Shown: in pieces, positions 1-8,090 of the stretch
Position numbering within the stretch: the stretch's first letter is position 1
Layout: the number at the start of each line of letters is the position of its first letter
From: Thiobacillus sp. UBA6205
GTDB taxonomy: Bacteria > Pseudomonadota > Gammaproteobacteria > Burkholderiales > Thiobacillaceae
Length of the DNA stretch: 29,569 bases
Assembly: GCA_002421825.1 (NCBI GenBank)
Contig: DISR01000092.1
Location: forward strand, 1-29,569
Direction: 5' to 3'
Translations under genes and position numbers: made by a program
The notes under the pieces: model-generated
The model's input: the letters and a program-made list of their open reading frames with translations, nothing else
What the model was told of the DNA's origin: nothing
The model's database searches: none

Positions 1-40
1 AAACAAGCAGCCAAATACGACGCATCCGGAAAAACCATAC

Positions 41-1720
41 ATGCTCTGGGAAACCATCACCGTCATCCGCGACCTCCATCGCCTGCACGAAATCGCCTCC
101 ATCATGATCCGCTATGGCGGGGGCGACCTGGTGCGTCTGCTGGGCATCGCCCACGCGCTGGAGCGGGCCGGACGCATCCTGCACTGGCAGACCACGTCCG
201 AGATCTCGCGCCTTGACCCGGCTGTGCGCATCCGCATGGCCCTGGAGGAATTGGGCCCGACCTTCATCAAGTTCGGCCAATTGATGGCTACGCGGGTGGA
301 CATGTTCCCGCCGGCCTGGATCGAGGAATTCGAGAAACTGCACCAGCGCGTGCCGCCTTCGGATTATGTCCTGGTGCATGCGGAACTGACCAAGGCGTTG
401 GGACGGCCACCCGAGGAGGCATTCGCCGAATTCGACGCCGAGCCGATGGCCGCCGCCTCGATCGCGCAGGTGCACAGGGCGGTGCTGGACGACGGCACCC
501 CGGTGGTGGTCAAGGTGCGCAGGCCCGGCATCGAGGCCAAGATCGAGGCCGACCTGCGCATCCTGGAACACGTGGCCAAACTGATCGAGAGCGAAATGCC
601 GGACATGCGCCGCTACCAGCCGGTGCGCATGGTCGGCGAGTTTCGCCGCTCCATCATGCGCGAGCTCGACATGGTGCGGGAGGCGCGCAACATCGACAAA
701 TTCGCGCGCAACTTCGGCCAGGACGAAAACGTGCACATTCCCAAGGTGTACTGGGACTATACCTCGCAAGCCGTCAACGTGCAGGAGGAGATCCGCGGCA
801 TCAAGGGTGTGAACCGCGACATGCTGCGCGAAAACGGCCTGGACCCGCTGCTGCTGGGTTCGCGCGGCAGCGACGTGGTGCTCAAGATGATCCTGCTGGA
901 CGGCTATTTCCACGCCGATCCGCATCCGGGCAACATCATTTTCATGCCCGGCAACCGCATCGGCATCATCGACTTCGGCATGATCGGCCATCTCACCGAG
1001 CGCCGCCGCAACGAGATCGTCAACCTGCTGCACGCCATCGTTTACCGCGATGAGAACGGCATCCAGGAAGTGCTGCTGGACTGGGCGGGCGACGCCGAGA
1101 TCGATGAGGCGCGGCTCACCCACGACCTCGCCGAACTGGTGTTCAGCTACGACGACCTCAAGATCAAGGACGTCAAGATCGGCGCGCTGCTGCAGGACAT
1201 CACCACCGTCATGCGCGACAACTCGCTGGTGCTGCCGGCGGATCTGACTCTGCTGTTCAAGACCATCATCACCCTGGAAGGCCTCGGGCAGCAGTTGAAT
1301 CCGGACTATCACATGGTCGACCAGATCCAGCCCTTCATCGAGCAGGTGATCGCCGATCGCTATACGCCGCAGGCGCTGATGGCGCGCGGCCGCAAGGGGC
1401 TGCGCGAAGTCGCCAGCATAATCGGAGGCTTGCCGCGCGATCTTTCGCACCTTTTGCGCGAGGCGCGGCGCGGCCGCATTAAAATCGATCTCGACCTCAA
1501 GCGGCTGGATCATTTCGGCCATCAACTGGACAGTGCCAGCAATCGCCTGACCATGGGCATCCTGACCGCCTCGCTGGTGATCGGTTCGTCCATCATCATG
1601 ACGGTGCAGGGCGGGCCGACATTGTTCGGCTTGCCGCTGTTCGGACTGCTGGGTTTCCTGATCGCCTTTGTGAACAGCCTGTGGATCCTGTTCTCCATCT
1701 GGCGCTCGGGGAAGCATTGA
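41..1720 (+). CDS. ubiB: UbiB/ABC1-type atypical kinase (ubiquinone biosynthesis regulator)
   Basis: UbiB-family ATPase/kinase-like protein of 559 aa that supports ubiquinone biosynthesis at the inner membrane. Hallmarks are in order: KFGQ (77-80, the KxGQ motif), the alanine-rich loop AAASIAQVH (137-145), the ATP-site lysine in VVVKVRRPG (K158), ELDMVREARN (208-217), HADPHPGN (291-298) and DFG (311-313). The C-terminus ends in two hydrophobic helices (about 503-555), as is typical for membrane-attached UbiB. Length fits the family (about 540-560 aa). The ATG at 41 gives the normal N-terminus; only a weak GGA-type ribosome site precedes it. Nothing can be said about its upstream partner because the window starts 40 bases earlier. 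UbiE and UbiJ are not next to it downstream. Family is certain; the quinone pathway role is inferred from the family. Confidence 0.93.
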   Translation: MLWETITVIRDLHRLHEIASIMIRYGGGDLVRLLGIAHALERAGRILHWQTTSEISRLDPAVRIRMALEELGPTFIKFGQLMATRVDMFPPAWIEEFEKLHQRVPPSDYVLVHAELTKALGRPPEEAFAEFDAEPMAAASIAQVHRAVLDDGTPVVVKVRRPGIEAKIEADLRILEHVAKLIESEMPDMRRYQPVRMVGEFRRSIMRELDMVREARNIDKFARNFGQDENVHIPKVYWDYTSQAVNVQEEIRGIKGVNRDMLRENGLDPLLLGSRGSDVVLKMILLDGYFHADPHPGNIIFMPGNRIGIIDFGMIGHLTERRRNEIVNLLHAIVYRDENGIQEVLLDWAGDAEIDEARLTHDLAELVFSYDDLKIKDVKIGALLQDITTVMRDNSLVLPADLTLLFKTIITLEGLGQQLNPDYHMVDQIQPFIEQVIADRYTPQALMARGRKGLREVASIIGGLPRDLSHLLREARRGRIKIDLDLKRLDHFGHQLDSASNRLTMGILTASLVIGSSIIMTVQGGPTLFGLPLFGLLGFLIAFVNSLWILFSIWRSGKH

Positions 1721-1723
1721 GGT

Positions 1724-1823
1724 AGGCAAAAGGCAAAAGGCAAAAGGCAAAAGCATCCTGGCCGCGCGAATATTCGCCGTTCAATTTTGAATTTTGCCTT
1801 TTGATTGTTGCCTTTTGATTTGC
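1724..1823. repeat. Palindromic intergenic repeat with AGGCAAA tandem arms
   Basis: The space between the convergent ubiB and GGDEF-EAL genes is almost entirely one imperfect inverted repeat. The left arm (1724-1753) is four tandem AGGCAAA units plus extra A's. The right arm (1791-1823) holds two TTGCCTTTTGATT-like units, the complement of the left arm. The loop between them is about 37 bases. It could fold into a hairpin and serve as a bidirectional terminator, but no clean U-tract follows a compact stem. Only one copy is in this window. Confidence 0.65.
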
Positions 1824-1826
1824 AGT

Positions 1827-4070
1827 TTAATTGAACAGATCGACGACCTTGGCTTCGACGGGCTGCAGCACCTGCGGCACGTCGATGTGGAAACCCTGCA
1901 CGTGTGAAAAGCCCAGGCTGCGCACCTTTTGCAGCAGGGCCTCGTCTTCCACGCCTTCCGCGATCAGGCTGTAGCCCGCATCCCGCATCAGCCTGGCGAA
2001 GTCCGCCACCACCATGCTGGCGCGGTCATTGTTCTTCAACTGCTGGATGAGACCCATGTCGAACTTGACGATGTCCACCGGCAGGTCGGCCAGGTAACGC
2101 AGCGGGGAATAGCCGCTGCCGAAATCGTCCAGTGCGATCTTGAAGCCGCTCATGCGCAGGATGCCCAGAAAGTGCGTGATTTCGGCCAGTTGCGGAACGA
2201 GCGAGGTTTCCGTGATTTCGAGGATCAGGGGGTGGCGCTCGGCATGCCGGGTCAGTTCGATCAGTTGTGCGATGGCTTCTGGCTGATGCAGGCTTTGCGC
2301 CGACAGGTTGATCGAGACGCCCGTGTTCTGCGGGATTGCACCCGACTCGATGGAGTTCTTGATCAGGCGAATGACCGCAAGATCGAACTCCGCTTCCAGC
2401 CGGCGGCTCTGCACCACCGGCAGGAAACGTTCCGGCTTGAGCAGCAAGCCGTTGTGCCGGATGCGGGCCAGCGCTTCCAGGTATTCCTGTCCGCCGGCAA
2501 GCGGCTGCATGCGCTGGAAATGCATCTCCATCATCAGCTCCGGAGCTGCCAGCGCCTGGTAGAGCGCATTGGTTTCCAGGTTGGCAACCAGCACGTCCTC
2601 GCTGCTGGGCTCGCCCTTGCGGTGCACCGCTATCTTCTTGTTGCCTGGCCGCTTTGCCTGATACATGGCAGCGTCGGCGTGCGCTTGCAGGAGGGTGAGG
2701 TCGTATTCATGGCTGATGTCGTCGATGGCGATGCCGATGCTGATGGAAACCGGCTCCTGCACGCCCAGGCTGTGGAAATCCTGGCGGCGCATGCTGTCCA
2801 GGCAGCGCTCGGCAACCTGCAGCGCCATATGTTCGTCCGCTCCCCACAGCAAGGTGGCGAACTCGTCGCCGCCAATGCGGTAGAGCCTGTCGCCGGATCG
2901 CATCACCTCGCTGACCGCACCGGCGATGGTCTGCAGCACCAGGTCGCCGACCTGGTGGCCATATGTATCGTTGATGGGCTTGAAGTGGTCGCAGTCGAAC
3001 AGCAGCAGGGCCATCGGTTCGCTGTGCCCCGCCAGCGCCTTGACCAGATTCTCCCAGTCCTCGTCGAAGGCGCGCCGGTTGTAAAGGCCGGTGAGCGAAT
3101 CCTGCAGCGCCTGCTGCTGGAAGGTGACATTCCTGTTTTCCAGTTCCAGGCGCGCGTCGCTCAGCTTCATGCGGTAGTCCTGGATCGACTGCCTGACCGT
3201 ATCCAGCTCCTCTAGCAGGTACGGCGATTCGAGTTCCTCGACATAGTCCATGCGTGCCTCGTTCGCCTGCAACTTGCCGATGGCTTCGGCAAGTTGCGCC
3301 AGCGGCCGCGCGAGCAGGCGCTGCACGAAGAGATAGGCGGTCACGGCCGCGACCAGCATGGCGAGCGCCAGGATCGTGTAGGTTCTCATGACTGCGGTTT
3401 CGAGCATCTTGATTTCGCGCGCGACACTGACTTCGTACCGCAGGGATCCGGACAGTTCCTGCAGCGCCAGGGGGGCGGTGGAGGCGTTGTTGACGGCCAG
3501 GGTATCCGGCAACAGGTAGCTGAAGCCGCGCATGCGTTTCAGGGCCAGGACCAGATCGAAGCTGGCCTGGGCATAGCCCAGCAGCGCGTTCTGCCTGTCG
3601 TCGGAATGGATCGGCAGCACGTGCGAGATGCGGGAAAGCCCCTTTCCGGGGTAGTACAGCGTCTTGCCGGCGTCGGACGGGTCGATCCTGGCGTTGTTGC
3701 CGGAGCTGCCGCCGGGCAGGACCGCGCCGCCCCTGTCATAAAGATCGAGATTGTTGAATATGGGCGAAATCAGCCCTGACTGTTGCAGGCGCGATGCTTT
3801 CCAGTGGCCGTAATAATCCGGGCTGGCCAGTTGCTGGCGGGCTTCGTCCCAATTCGCGATGACGCCGCTCTGCTGCTGCAGGAAAAGCGCGAGATCGGTG
3901 ATGGCGCCGGCAAGCTCTTCGCGCGCCGCAGCCTGGCGCGAATGATCGAGCTCGGCACCGATTTCGTACAGGCGGTAAAGACCGATGCCGCACAGCAGCG
4001 CGATCGTCAGGCTGAGGGCGATGAAGAAAGCCGCTACCCAGCGCGTGATGGAAAGGCGAACTTCTGTCAT
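1827..4070 (-). CDS. Membrane GGDEF-EAL protein with CHASE-like periplasmic sensor
   Basis: Bifunctional-looking cyclic-di-GMP enzyme of 747 aa. TM1 lies at about 10-33, a periplasmic sensor resembling CHASE4 at about 35-228, TM2 at about 229-250, then a HAMP/linker coiled region to about 320. The GGDEF domain (about 321-485) has an intact GGDEF (400-404) and an RxxD inhibitory site (R391-D394) exactly five residues upstream. The EAL domain (about 500-740) has EAL (532-534), NLS (588-590), EITE (618-621), DDFGSGYS (648-655), VKFD (668-671), AEGVE (704-708) and QG (725-726), so phosphodiesterase metal ligands appear present. Both activities are therefore plausible. I chose the ATG at 4070 because it gives a proper membrane N-terminus and its ATGA overlaps the stop of the upstream gene; an in-frame ATG at 4190 would add a non-protein-like leader. 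Confidence 0.9.
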   Translation of the reverse strand: MTEVRLSITRWVAAFFIALSLTIALLCGIGLYRLYEIGAELDHSRQAAAREELAGAITDLALFLQQQSGVIANWDEARQQLASPDYYGHWKASRLQQSGLISPIFNNLDLYDRGGAVLPGGSSGNNARIDPSDAGKTLYYPGKGLSRISHVLPIHSDDRQNALLGYAQASFDLVLALKRMRGFSYLLPDTLAVNNASTAPLALQELSGSLRYEVSVAREIKMLETAVMRTYTILALAMLVAAVTAYLFVQRLLARPLAQLAEAIGKLQANEARMDYVEELESPYLLEELDTVRQSIQDYRMKLSDARLELENRNVTFQQQALQDSLTGLYNRRAFDEDWENLVKALAGHSEPMALLLFDCDHFKPINDTYGHQVGDLVLQTIAGAVSEVMRSGDRLYRIGGDEFATLLWGADEHMALQVAERCLDSMRRQDFHSLGVQEPVSISIGIAIDDISHEYDLTLLQAHADAAMYQAKRPGNKKIAVHRKGEPSSEDVLVANLETNALYQALAAPELMMEMHFQRMQPLAGGQEYLEALARIRHNGLLLKPERFLPVVQSRRLEAEFDLAVIRLIKNSIESGAIPQNTGVSINLSAQSLHQPEAIAQLIELTRHAERHPLILEITETSLVPQLAEITHFLGILRMSGFKIALDDFGSGYSPLRYLADLPVDIVKFDMGLIQQLKNNDRASMVVADFARLMRDAGYSLIAEGVEDEALLQKVRSLGFSHVQGFHIDVPQVLQPVEAKVVDLFN

Positions 4071-4435
4071 CGTCCGGGGATGTCCGACAGGGTTTCGAGC
4101 ATGCCGAATTCCCGAGTGCCGGCCATGAAGTGGTTGGCGCCCCGGATCGGGCGTGTCCTTGCGCCGGTTTCTTGCAGCCGCGCTTTCCAACAGCCTTCGT
4201 CGGCCAGGGTGTCGGCAATGCTTTTGATGACGCCGAAATCGCGTGTCCGCAGAAAATCCTGAAGCAGGAGCATCGCCGGCCTGCCCGGGCGAAACTCGGC
4301 AGTGGCCATGACCTGCCTGGCGGTCTGGATTTCAACCACGGCCGCCTGGCCGGCTGCGGGGAGGGGCTCCCGCAGCAGGCGCAGTTGCGCCGGCCGCGGG
4401 GGCAAGGCCAAGCGCCGGACACGCTGCGGTAACAT
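4067..4435 (-). pseudogene. Probable internally deleted alpha/beta-hydrolase gene
   Basis: A 122-codon frame ends in an ATGA overlap with the GGDEF-EAL gene, so it is positioned as the first gene of that pair. Residues 52-81 (RPAMLLLQDFLRTRDF, then an ADTLADEG stretch) resemble the first strand and helix of an alpha/beta hydrolase, with HGF changed to QDF. Residues 83-115 (WKARLQETGA, then IRGANHFMAGTREFGML) resemble the last strand with the catalytic His (H102). The central part carrying GxSxG and the catalytic Asp, roughly 150 residues in such enzymes, is absent. I infer an in-frame internal deletion. The assignment relies on remembered family patterns, not a search. It could instead be a genuine short protein. 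The start (ATG 4435) is uncertain; only 31 bp separate it from the divergent helicase gene. Confidence 0.45.
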
Positions 4436-4466
4436 GCGGGTCTTGTCCCGCACCTGAGCGCAGCAC

Positions 4467-6428
4467 GTGACCGCTTTCACAGAACTGGAAAGAATCTTTG
4501 CCTCCAATGGGGTTTTTTCCTCTCGTTTGCCCACTTATCGGTTCAGGCCGCAACAACTTGATATGTCGAAAGGCGTAGCCGGCGTCCTGTCAGAGGGCGG
4601 CGTGCTGGTCGCCGAGGCCGGTACCGGCACCGGCAAGACCCTGGCCTACCTGGTCCCGGCGCTGCTTGCAGGCGGCAAGACCATCGTCTCCACCGGCACC
4701 AGGGCGTTGCAGGACCAGCTTTTCCGGCGCGACATTCCGGCGGTGCTGGAGGCGCTGTCGTTGCCGGTGAAAACTTCGCTCCTCAAGGGGCGGGCGAATT
4801 ACGTGTGTCAGCATCATCTGGAACGCAACCTGGCTGACGGCCGTTTCGCCAGTGCCGAGGAGGCGTCAACCCTGCACAGGATCCAGCGCTTCGCCGCCAC
4901 CAGCGACAGCGGCGACCGCAGCGAGGCCACCGGCATCCGCGAAACCCATCCAGCCTGGCAGTATGCCATCTCCACGCGCGAGAACTGCCTCGGCAGCGAA
5001 TGCGCGCATTTCCGCGACTGTTTCGTGATGAAGGCGCGCAAGCAGGCGCTGGAGGCCGAACTGGTGGTGGTCAACCACCACTTGTTCTTCGCCGACCTGT
5101 GGCTGCGCGACGAAGGCGTGGCGGAACTGCTGCCGGCCAGCCACAACGTCATCCTCGACGAGGCGCACCAGTTGGCCGACACGGCGGCGCTGTTCTTCGG
5201 CCAGTCGGTGTCCACCGGCCAGGTCATCGACCTCGCCCGCGATGCGCGCCAGACCGCGATGGTGTTCGCCAAGGATACCCCGGCCCTGGCGCAGGCGGCC
5301 GAGAAGCTGGACAAGGCGGCGAAGAATCTGCGCATGTCGGTGCCGGAATTGAACCTGCGCCTGCCGGCGAAACTGGCCCAGACCCGCGCCGATTTCGTCG
5401 CTGCACTGGAAGCGGCCAGGCTTGCACTGGCCGAACTCGATGCCGGCCTCAAGGCCCAGGCCGAACGGGCCGAGGAACTGGCGGATTGCCATGTGCGTTC
5501 GCAGGACATGATCCGGCGCCTGGAGAACTGGCAGGGCAAGGACGAGGCCGACTGGGTGCGCTGGGTGGAAACCGCCGGGCGTGCCATGACGCTGCACGCC
5601 ACGCCGCTGTCGGTGGCCGATTTCTTCGGCGCCCAGGTCCTGCAGGACGGCCGCGCCTGGGTGCTGACTTCGGCCACGCTCAGCGTGGGCGGCGATTTTT
5701 CGCACCTGCTCAAGCGCCTGGGTCTGGAGGAAGCGAAGACCCTGTGTGTGGACAGCCCCTTCGATTATCCCAATCAGGGCCTCATTTACCTGCCGACCGG
5801 CCTGCCCGAACCCAACACCCGCGAGCACACCCAGGCCGTGGTCGACGCCGCGCTGCCGGTGCTGGAAGCGAGCGGCGGCCGCGCCTTCATGTTGTTCACC
5901 TCGCTGCGCGCGCTCGACCACGCCAGGGCCATGCTGGCCGAGGCCTTCAAGCAGCGCGACCTGGATTTCCCCATCCTGGCCCAGGGCGACGAACCCAAGC
6001 AGGTCTTGCTGGAACGCTTCGAACAGTCCGGCCGCGCCGTGCTCCTGGGCAGCCAAAGCTTCTGGGAGGGGGTGGACATGCCGGGCGAGGCGCTGTCGCT
6101 CGTCATCATCGACAAGCTGCCGTTCGCGCCGCCGGACGATCCCGTGGTGGCGGCACGCATCGCGCGCATCAACGAATCCGGCGGCAATGCCTTCATGGAA
6201 TACCAGTTGCCGGAAGCGGTCATTTCGCTCAAACAGGGTGCCGGGCGGCTGATCCGCACCGAGACCGACCGCGGCGTACTCATGCTCTGCGACCCGCGCC
6301 TCATGGGCAAGTCCTATGGCCGCAAGGTGCTGGACGCGCTGCCGCCGATGCAGCGCACGCGCAGGCTGGAGGAGGCCTGCGATTTTCTGGCCGCAGCGCA
6401 GCCTGGAATCGTTTCCGTGGCGCGTTGA
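4467..6428 (+). CDS. DinG/YoaA-family Fe-S DNA helicase
   Basis: XPD-like superfamily 2 DNA helicase of 653 aa, expected to unwind DNA 5'-3' in repair or R-loop/replication-conflict removal. Walker A is AGTGTGKT (51-58) and motif II is DEAH (231-234). The four [4Fe-4S] cysteines are visible: C114 (NYVC), C174 (ENC), C179 (SEC) and C185 (RDC). The C-terminal helicase half has GSQSFWEGVDMPG and QGAGRLIRT (motif VI). Length is nearer to E. coli YoaA (about 636 aa) than DinG (about 716 aa). The start is GTG at 4467. The gene is divergent from the GGDEF-EAL pair and shows no SOS box that I could recognise in the short gap. Family is secure; the choice between DinG and YoaA is not. Confidence 0.9.
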   Translation: MTAFTELERIFASNGVFSSRLPTYRFRPQQLDMSKGVAGVLSEGGVLVAEAGTGTGKTLAYLVPALLAGGKTIVSTGTRALQDQLFRRDIPAVLEALSLPVKTSLLKGRANYVCQHHLERNLADGRFASAEEASTLHRIQRFAATSDSGDRSEATGIRETHPAWQYAISTRENCLGSECAHFRDCFVMKARKQALEAELVVVNHHLFFADLWLRDEGVAELLPASHNVILDEAHQLADTAALFFGQSVSTGQVIDLARDARQTAMVFAKDTPALAQAAEKLDKAAKNLRMSVPELNLRLPAKLAQTRADFVAALEAARLALAELDAGLKAQAERAEELADCHVRSQDMIRRLENWQGKDEADWVRWVETAGRAMTLHATPLSVADFFGAQVLQDGRAWVLTSATLSVGGDFSHLLKRLGLEEAKTLCVDSPFDYPNQGLIYLPTGLPEPNTREHTQAVVDAALPVLEASGGRAFMLFTSLRALDHARAMLAEAFKQRDLDFPILAQGDEPKQVLLERFEQSGRAVLLGSQSFWEGVDMPGEALSLVIIDKLPFAPPDDPVVAARIARINESGGNAFMEYQLPEAVISLKQGAGRLIRTETDRGVLMLCDPRLMGKSYGRKVLDALPPMQRTRRLEEACDFLAAAQPGIVSVAR

Positions 6429-6626
6429 CTGATTTGGCTGATATTCCGGGTGCGAGAAGTCCAAGTCCGGCCGGCGCCAGTCGATACCTTCGGCTGGCGT
6501 GTACGCGTCCGATGCCGGGAATCCTCTCCGGCGCGGATGGCCGTGATTTCGTGACGCCGGCGTCTGTGCAGATAGCGGCGATGCGAGCCATGCCCGCTTG
6601 CGGGCGACGAAAAGACGGAAAGGGTT

Positions 6627-6845
6627 TCAACTGCCGAACAGCAGCGCGAATCCGGCTGCCATCAGCAGCCAGGCCAGCGCGGGATGGAACAGCCATTTCC
6701 AGGCCGCGCCCTTGAGCGTAAATCCCACGCCATGGATGAAGCCCGCGCTGATGCCGAGCATGACCAGAGCCAGCAGGCTGTGCGGGGGTGCGACACCGTC
6801 CTGCGACAGCGCCACCGGATAGAGCATGATGATCAGCGCCAGCAC
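6627..6845 (-). CDS. YbgE-like small membrane protein (possible nonsense-shortened start)
   Basis: A 72-aa hydrophobic protein with two to three membrane segments. The stretch GISAGFIHGVGF followed by WKWLFHPALAWLLMAAG matches the conserved region of cyd-operon YbgE-family proteins (FVHGVGF, then W-x-LF-P). It is the last gene of the long minus-strand set and lies just after the SQR-like gene. The start is odd. The SQR stop (6893-6895) is followed two bases later by ATG (6888-6890), but the next codon is TAA (6885-6887), after which the same frame continues without interruption (GKTARLVSLLGAS, then the GTG at 6845). The natural N-terminus may thus be broken by a stop at codon 2. The GTG used here has no clear ribosome site. 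No cydAB genes are nearby. Confidence 0.65.
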   Translation of the reverse strand: MLALIIMLYPVALSQDGVAPPHSLLALVMLGISAGFIHGVGFTLKGAAWKWLFHPALAWLLMAAGFALLFGS

Positions 6846-6892
6846 GCTGGCGCCGAGCAGGGAAACGAGGCGTGCGGTTTTGCCTTACATGC

Positions 6893-8035
6893 TCAGGGCT
6901 TGCGGTAAGGGCGAAGGTATAGCCGCTCGAAAAAGCGCTTGGCCCAATGCATCAGGCGGCAGGGCGGCAGCACGAAGGCGCGCTTTTCGTCGCGATAGAC
7001 CAGGATGCCCTTGTCCAGCGTGTCGACGATGCAGACAAGTTCCGGCTTGAAGCGGGCGGCGGCCGGCAGCCCGTTCATTGCGTTCAGCAGGTTTTCGGCC
7101 GCGGCCTTCGCCTGCAGGTCGGCCATGTGCGCCTGCTTGGGCAGCCAGTCCGGCCCCGGATAGCTGCCGGCATCGCCGGCCACGAACACCTGGTCGAAGC
7201 CCGGCACCTGGCAGTGCGCATCGGCCTTGACGAAGCCGCCTTCGGATTGCGGCAATTCGCTGTTGGCGAGCCAGGCGGGACCGGTCATGCCGGGCATGAA
7301 GAGGATGAGGTCGGCGGGGATCTCGCCGCCTTCGGTCTTCACCTTGTCAGCCTCGAAGCCGAGGATCTTGTGGCCGAGATGGGTGTCGATGCCGCGCTTC
7401 GCCATTTCGCGCAGCAGGCCCTTGACGGCCTTCTCGCCCAGGCGCTTGCCGGGCTGCGGCGCCGGGTTGAAGAACACCAGGCGGAACTTGTCGCGCCGGC
7501 CCTGTTGGCGCAGCAGGGTGTCGATGCCGAACAGCAGTTCGAACATGGGGCCGCCGCGCATGGCGCCCTGTTCCTTTGGGTTGGTGCCGAAACCGAATGC
7601 GATGGTGCCGCCCTGCATGGCGGCGAGGCGGTCGCGGATCTTTTCCGCAGCCGGAATGCCCTCGCAGATGGTCAGGGCGTGTTCGATGCCGGGCAGGCCC
7701 TTGAGGAAGCGGCCGCCGCTGGCGATGACAAGGCCGTCGTTATGCAGTTCGCCCTCGCCGGTCAGCATTGTGCGCCCGCCGTTGGCCAGGCCGGTGACGC
7801 TGGCTTTCTTGAAGTCGATGCGGTGTTTTTTCAGCCAGGCGCCCAAGTCGATGCGCAGGTCCTCGCCGCGGCGGACGCCGGCAGGCAGCCAGATGAGGCT
7901 GGGGTAATAGACGAATTCGCTGCTGGGCGCGACCATGACGATCTCTGCATCCGGTTTTCTGCGCCTGAGCTCGGCGGCGGCGGTCAGCGCGGCGAAACCG
8001 GCGCCCAGGATGGCGATGCGCGACGGGGTGGACAT
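6893..8035 (-). CDS. SQR-like FAD-dependent oxidoreductase lacking one redox cysteine
   Basis: Flavoprotein of 380 aa in the sulfide:quinone oxidoreductase / flavocytochrome c sulfide dehydrogenase superfamily. The FAD-binding GAGFAA is at 11-16, the second nucleotide region near 145-150, and VFVAGDAG (283-290) is the C-terminal FAD contact. A basic, aromatic C-terminal helix (about 363-380) suits peripheral membrane binding. Cysteines are C124, C275, C335 and C359. C335 (LVCIVDT) and C124 (TICEGI) sit where classical SQRs have Cys356 and Cys128, but the Cys160 region reads GAMRGGPMFEL, with no cysteine. The substrate is therefore uncertain: a divergent SQR or another quinone-reducing flavoprotein. 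I chose ATG 8035 because AAAGG lies 6 nt upstream; in-frame ATGs at 8041 and 8053 are less well placed. Downstream of the HisC-like gene by 55 nt. Confidence 0.8.
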   Translation of the reverse strand: MSTPSRIAILGAGFAALTAAAELRRRKPDAEIVMVAPSSEFVYYPSLIWLPAGVRRGEDLRIDLGAWLKKHRIDFKKASVTGLANGGRTMLTGEGELHNDGLVIASGGRFLKGLPGIEHALTICEGIPAAEKIRDRLAAMQGGTIAFGFGTNPKEQGAMRGGPMFELLFGIDTLLRQQGRRDKFRLVFFNPAPQPGKRLGEKAVKGLLREMAKRGIDTHLGHKILGFEADKVKTEGGEIPADLILFMPGMTGPAWLANSELPQSEGGFVKADAHCQVPGFDQVFVAGDAGSYPGPDWLPKQAHMADLQAKAAAENLLNAMNGLPAAARFKPELVCIVDTLDKGILVYRDEKRAFVLPPCRLMHWAKRFFERLYLRPYRKP

Positions 8036-8090
8036 AAGCATCCTTTCACTCATAAGGGTTCGAACATCCCGCTGGCGGGAATGGAATGAT

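Noticed and set aside
1929..3215. Long plus-strand open frame (428 codons) opposite the GGDEF-EAL gene
   Set aside because: It is antisense to an intact, motif-complete gene in GC-rich DNA; its translation shows biased His/Gln/Val composition and no domain. The same applies to plus-strand frames at 6947-8089, 8721-9845, 11326-13119, 26860-28200 and 28346-29431.
4071..4190. Start of the GGDEF-EAL protein at ATG 4190
   Set aside because: The extra 40 residues are Arg/His/Pro-rich and precede a natural membrane N-terminus; ATG 4070 has the ATGA coupling.
6429..6626. Hairpins between the helicase and the YbgE-like gene (for example GCCCGCTTGCGGGC at 6592-6605 and GACGCCGGCGTC at 6553-6564) as terminators
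   Set aside because: No U-rich tract follows any of them on either strand; in such GC-rich sequence short palindromes are expected. No gene was found in this 198-bp gap.
5000..6715. Long second plus-strand frame (571 codons) within the helicase gene
   Set aside because: Arg/Gly/Ala/Pro-rich translation typical of an out-of-phase frame in GC-rich coding DNA; it overlaps the conserved helicase motifs in the correct frame.
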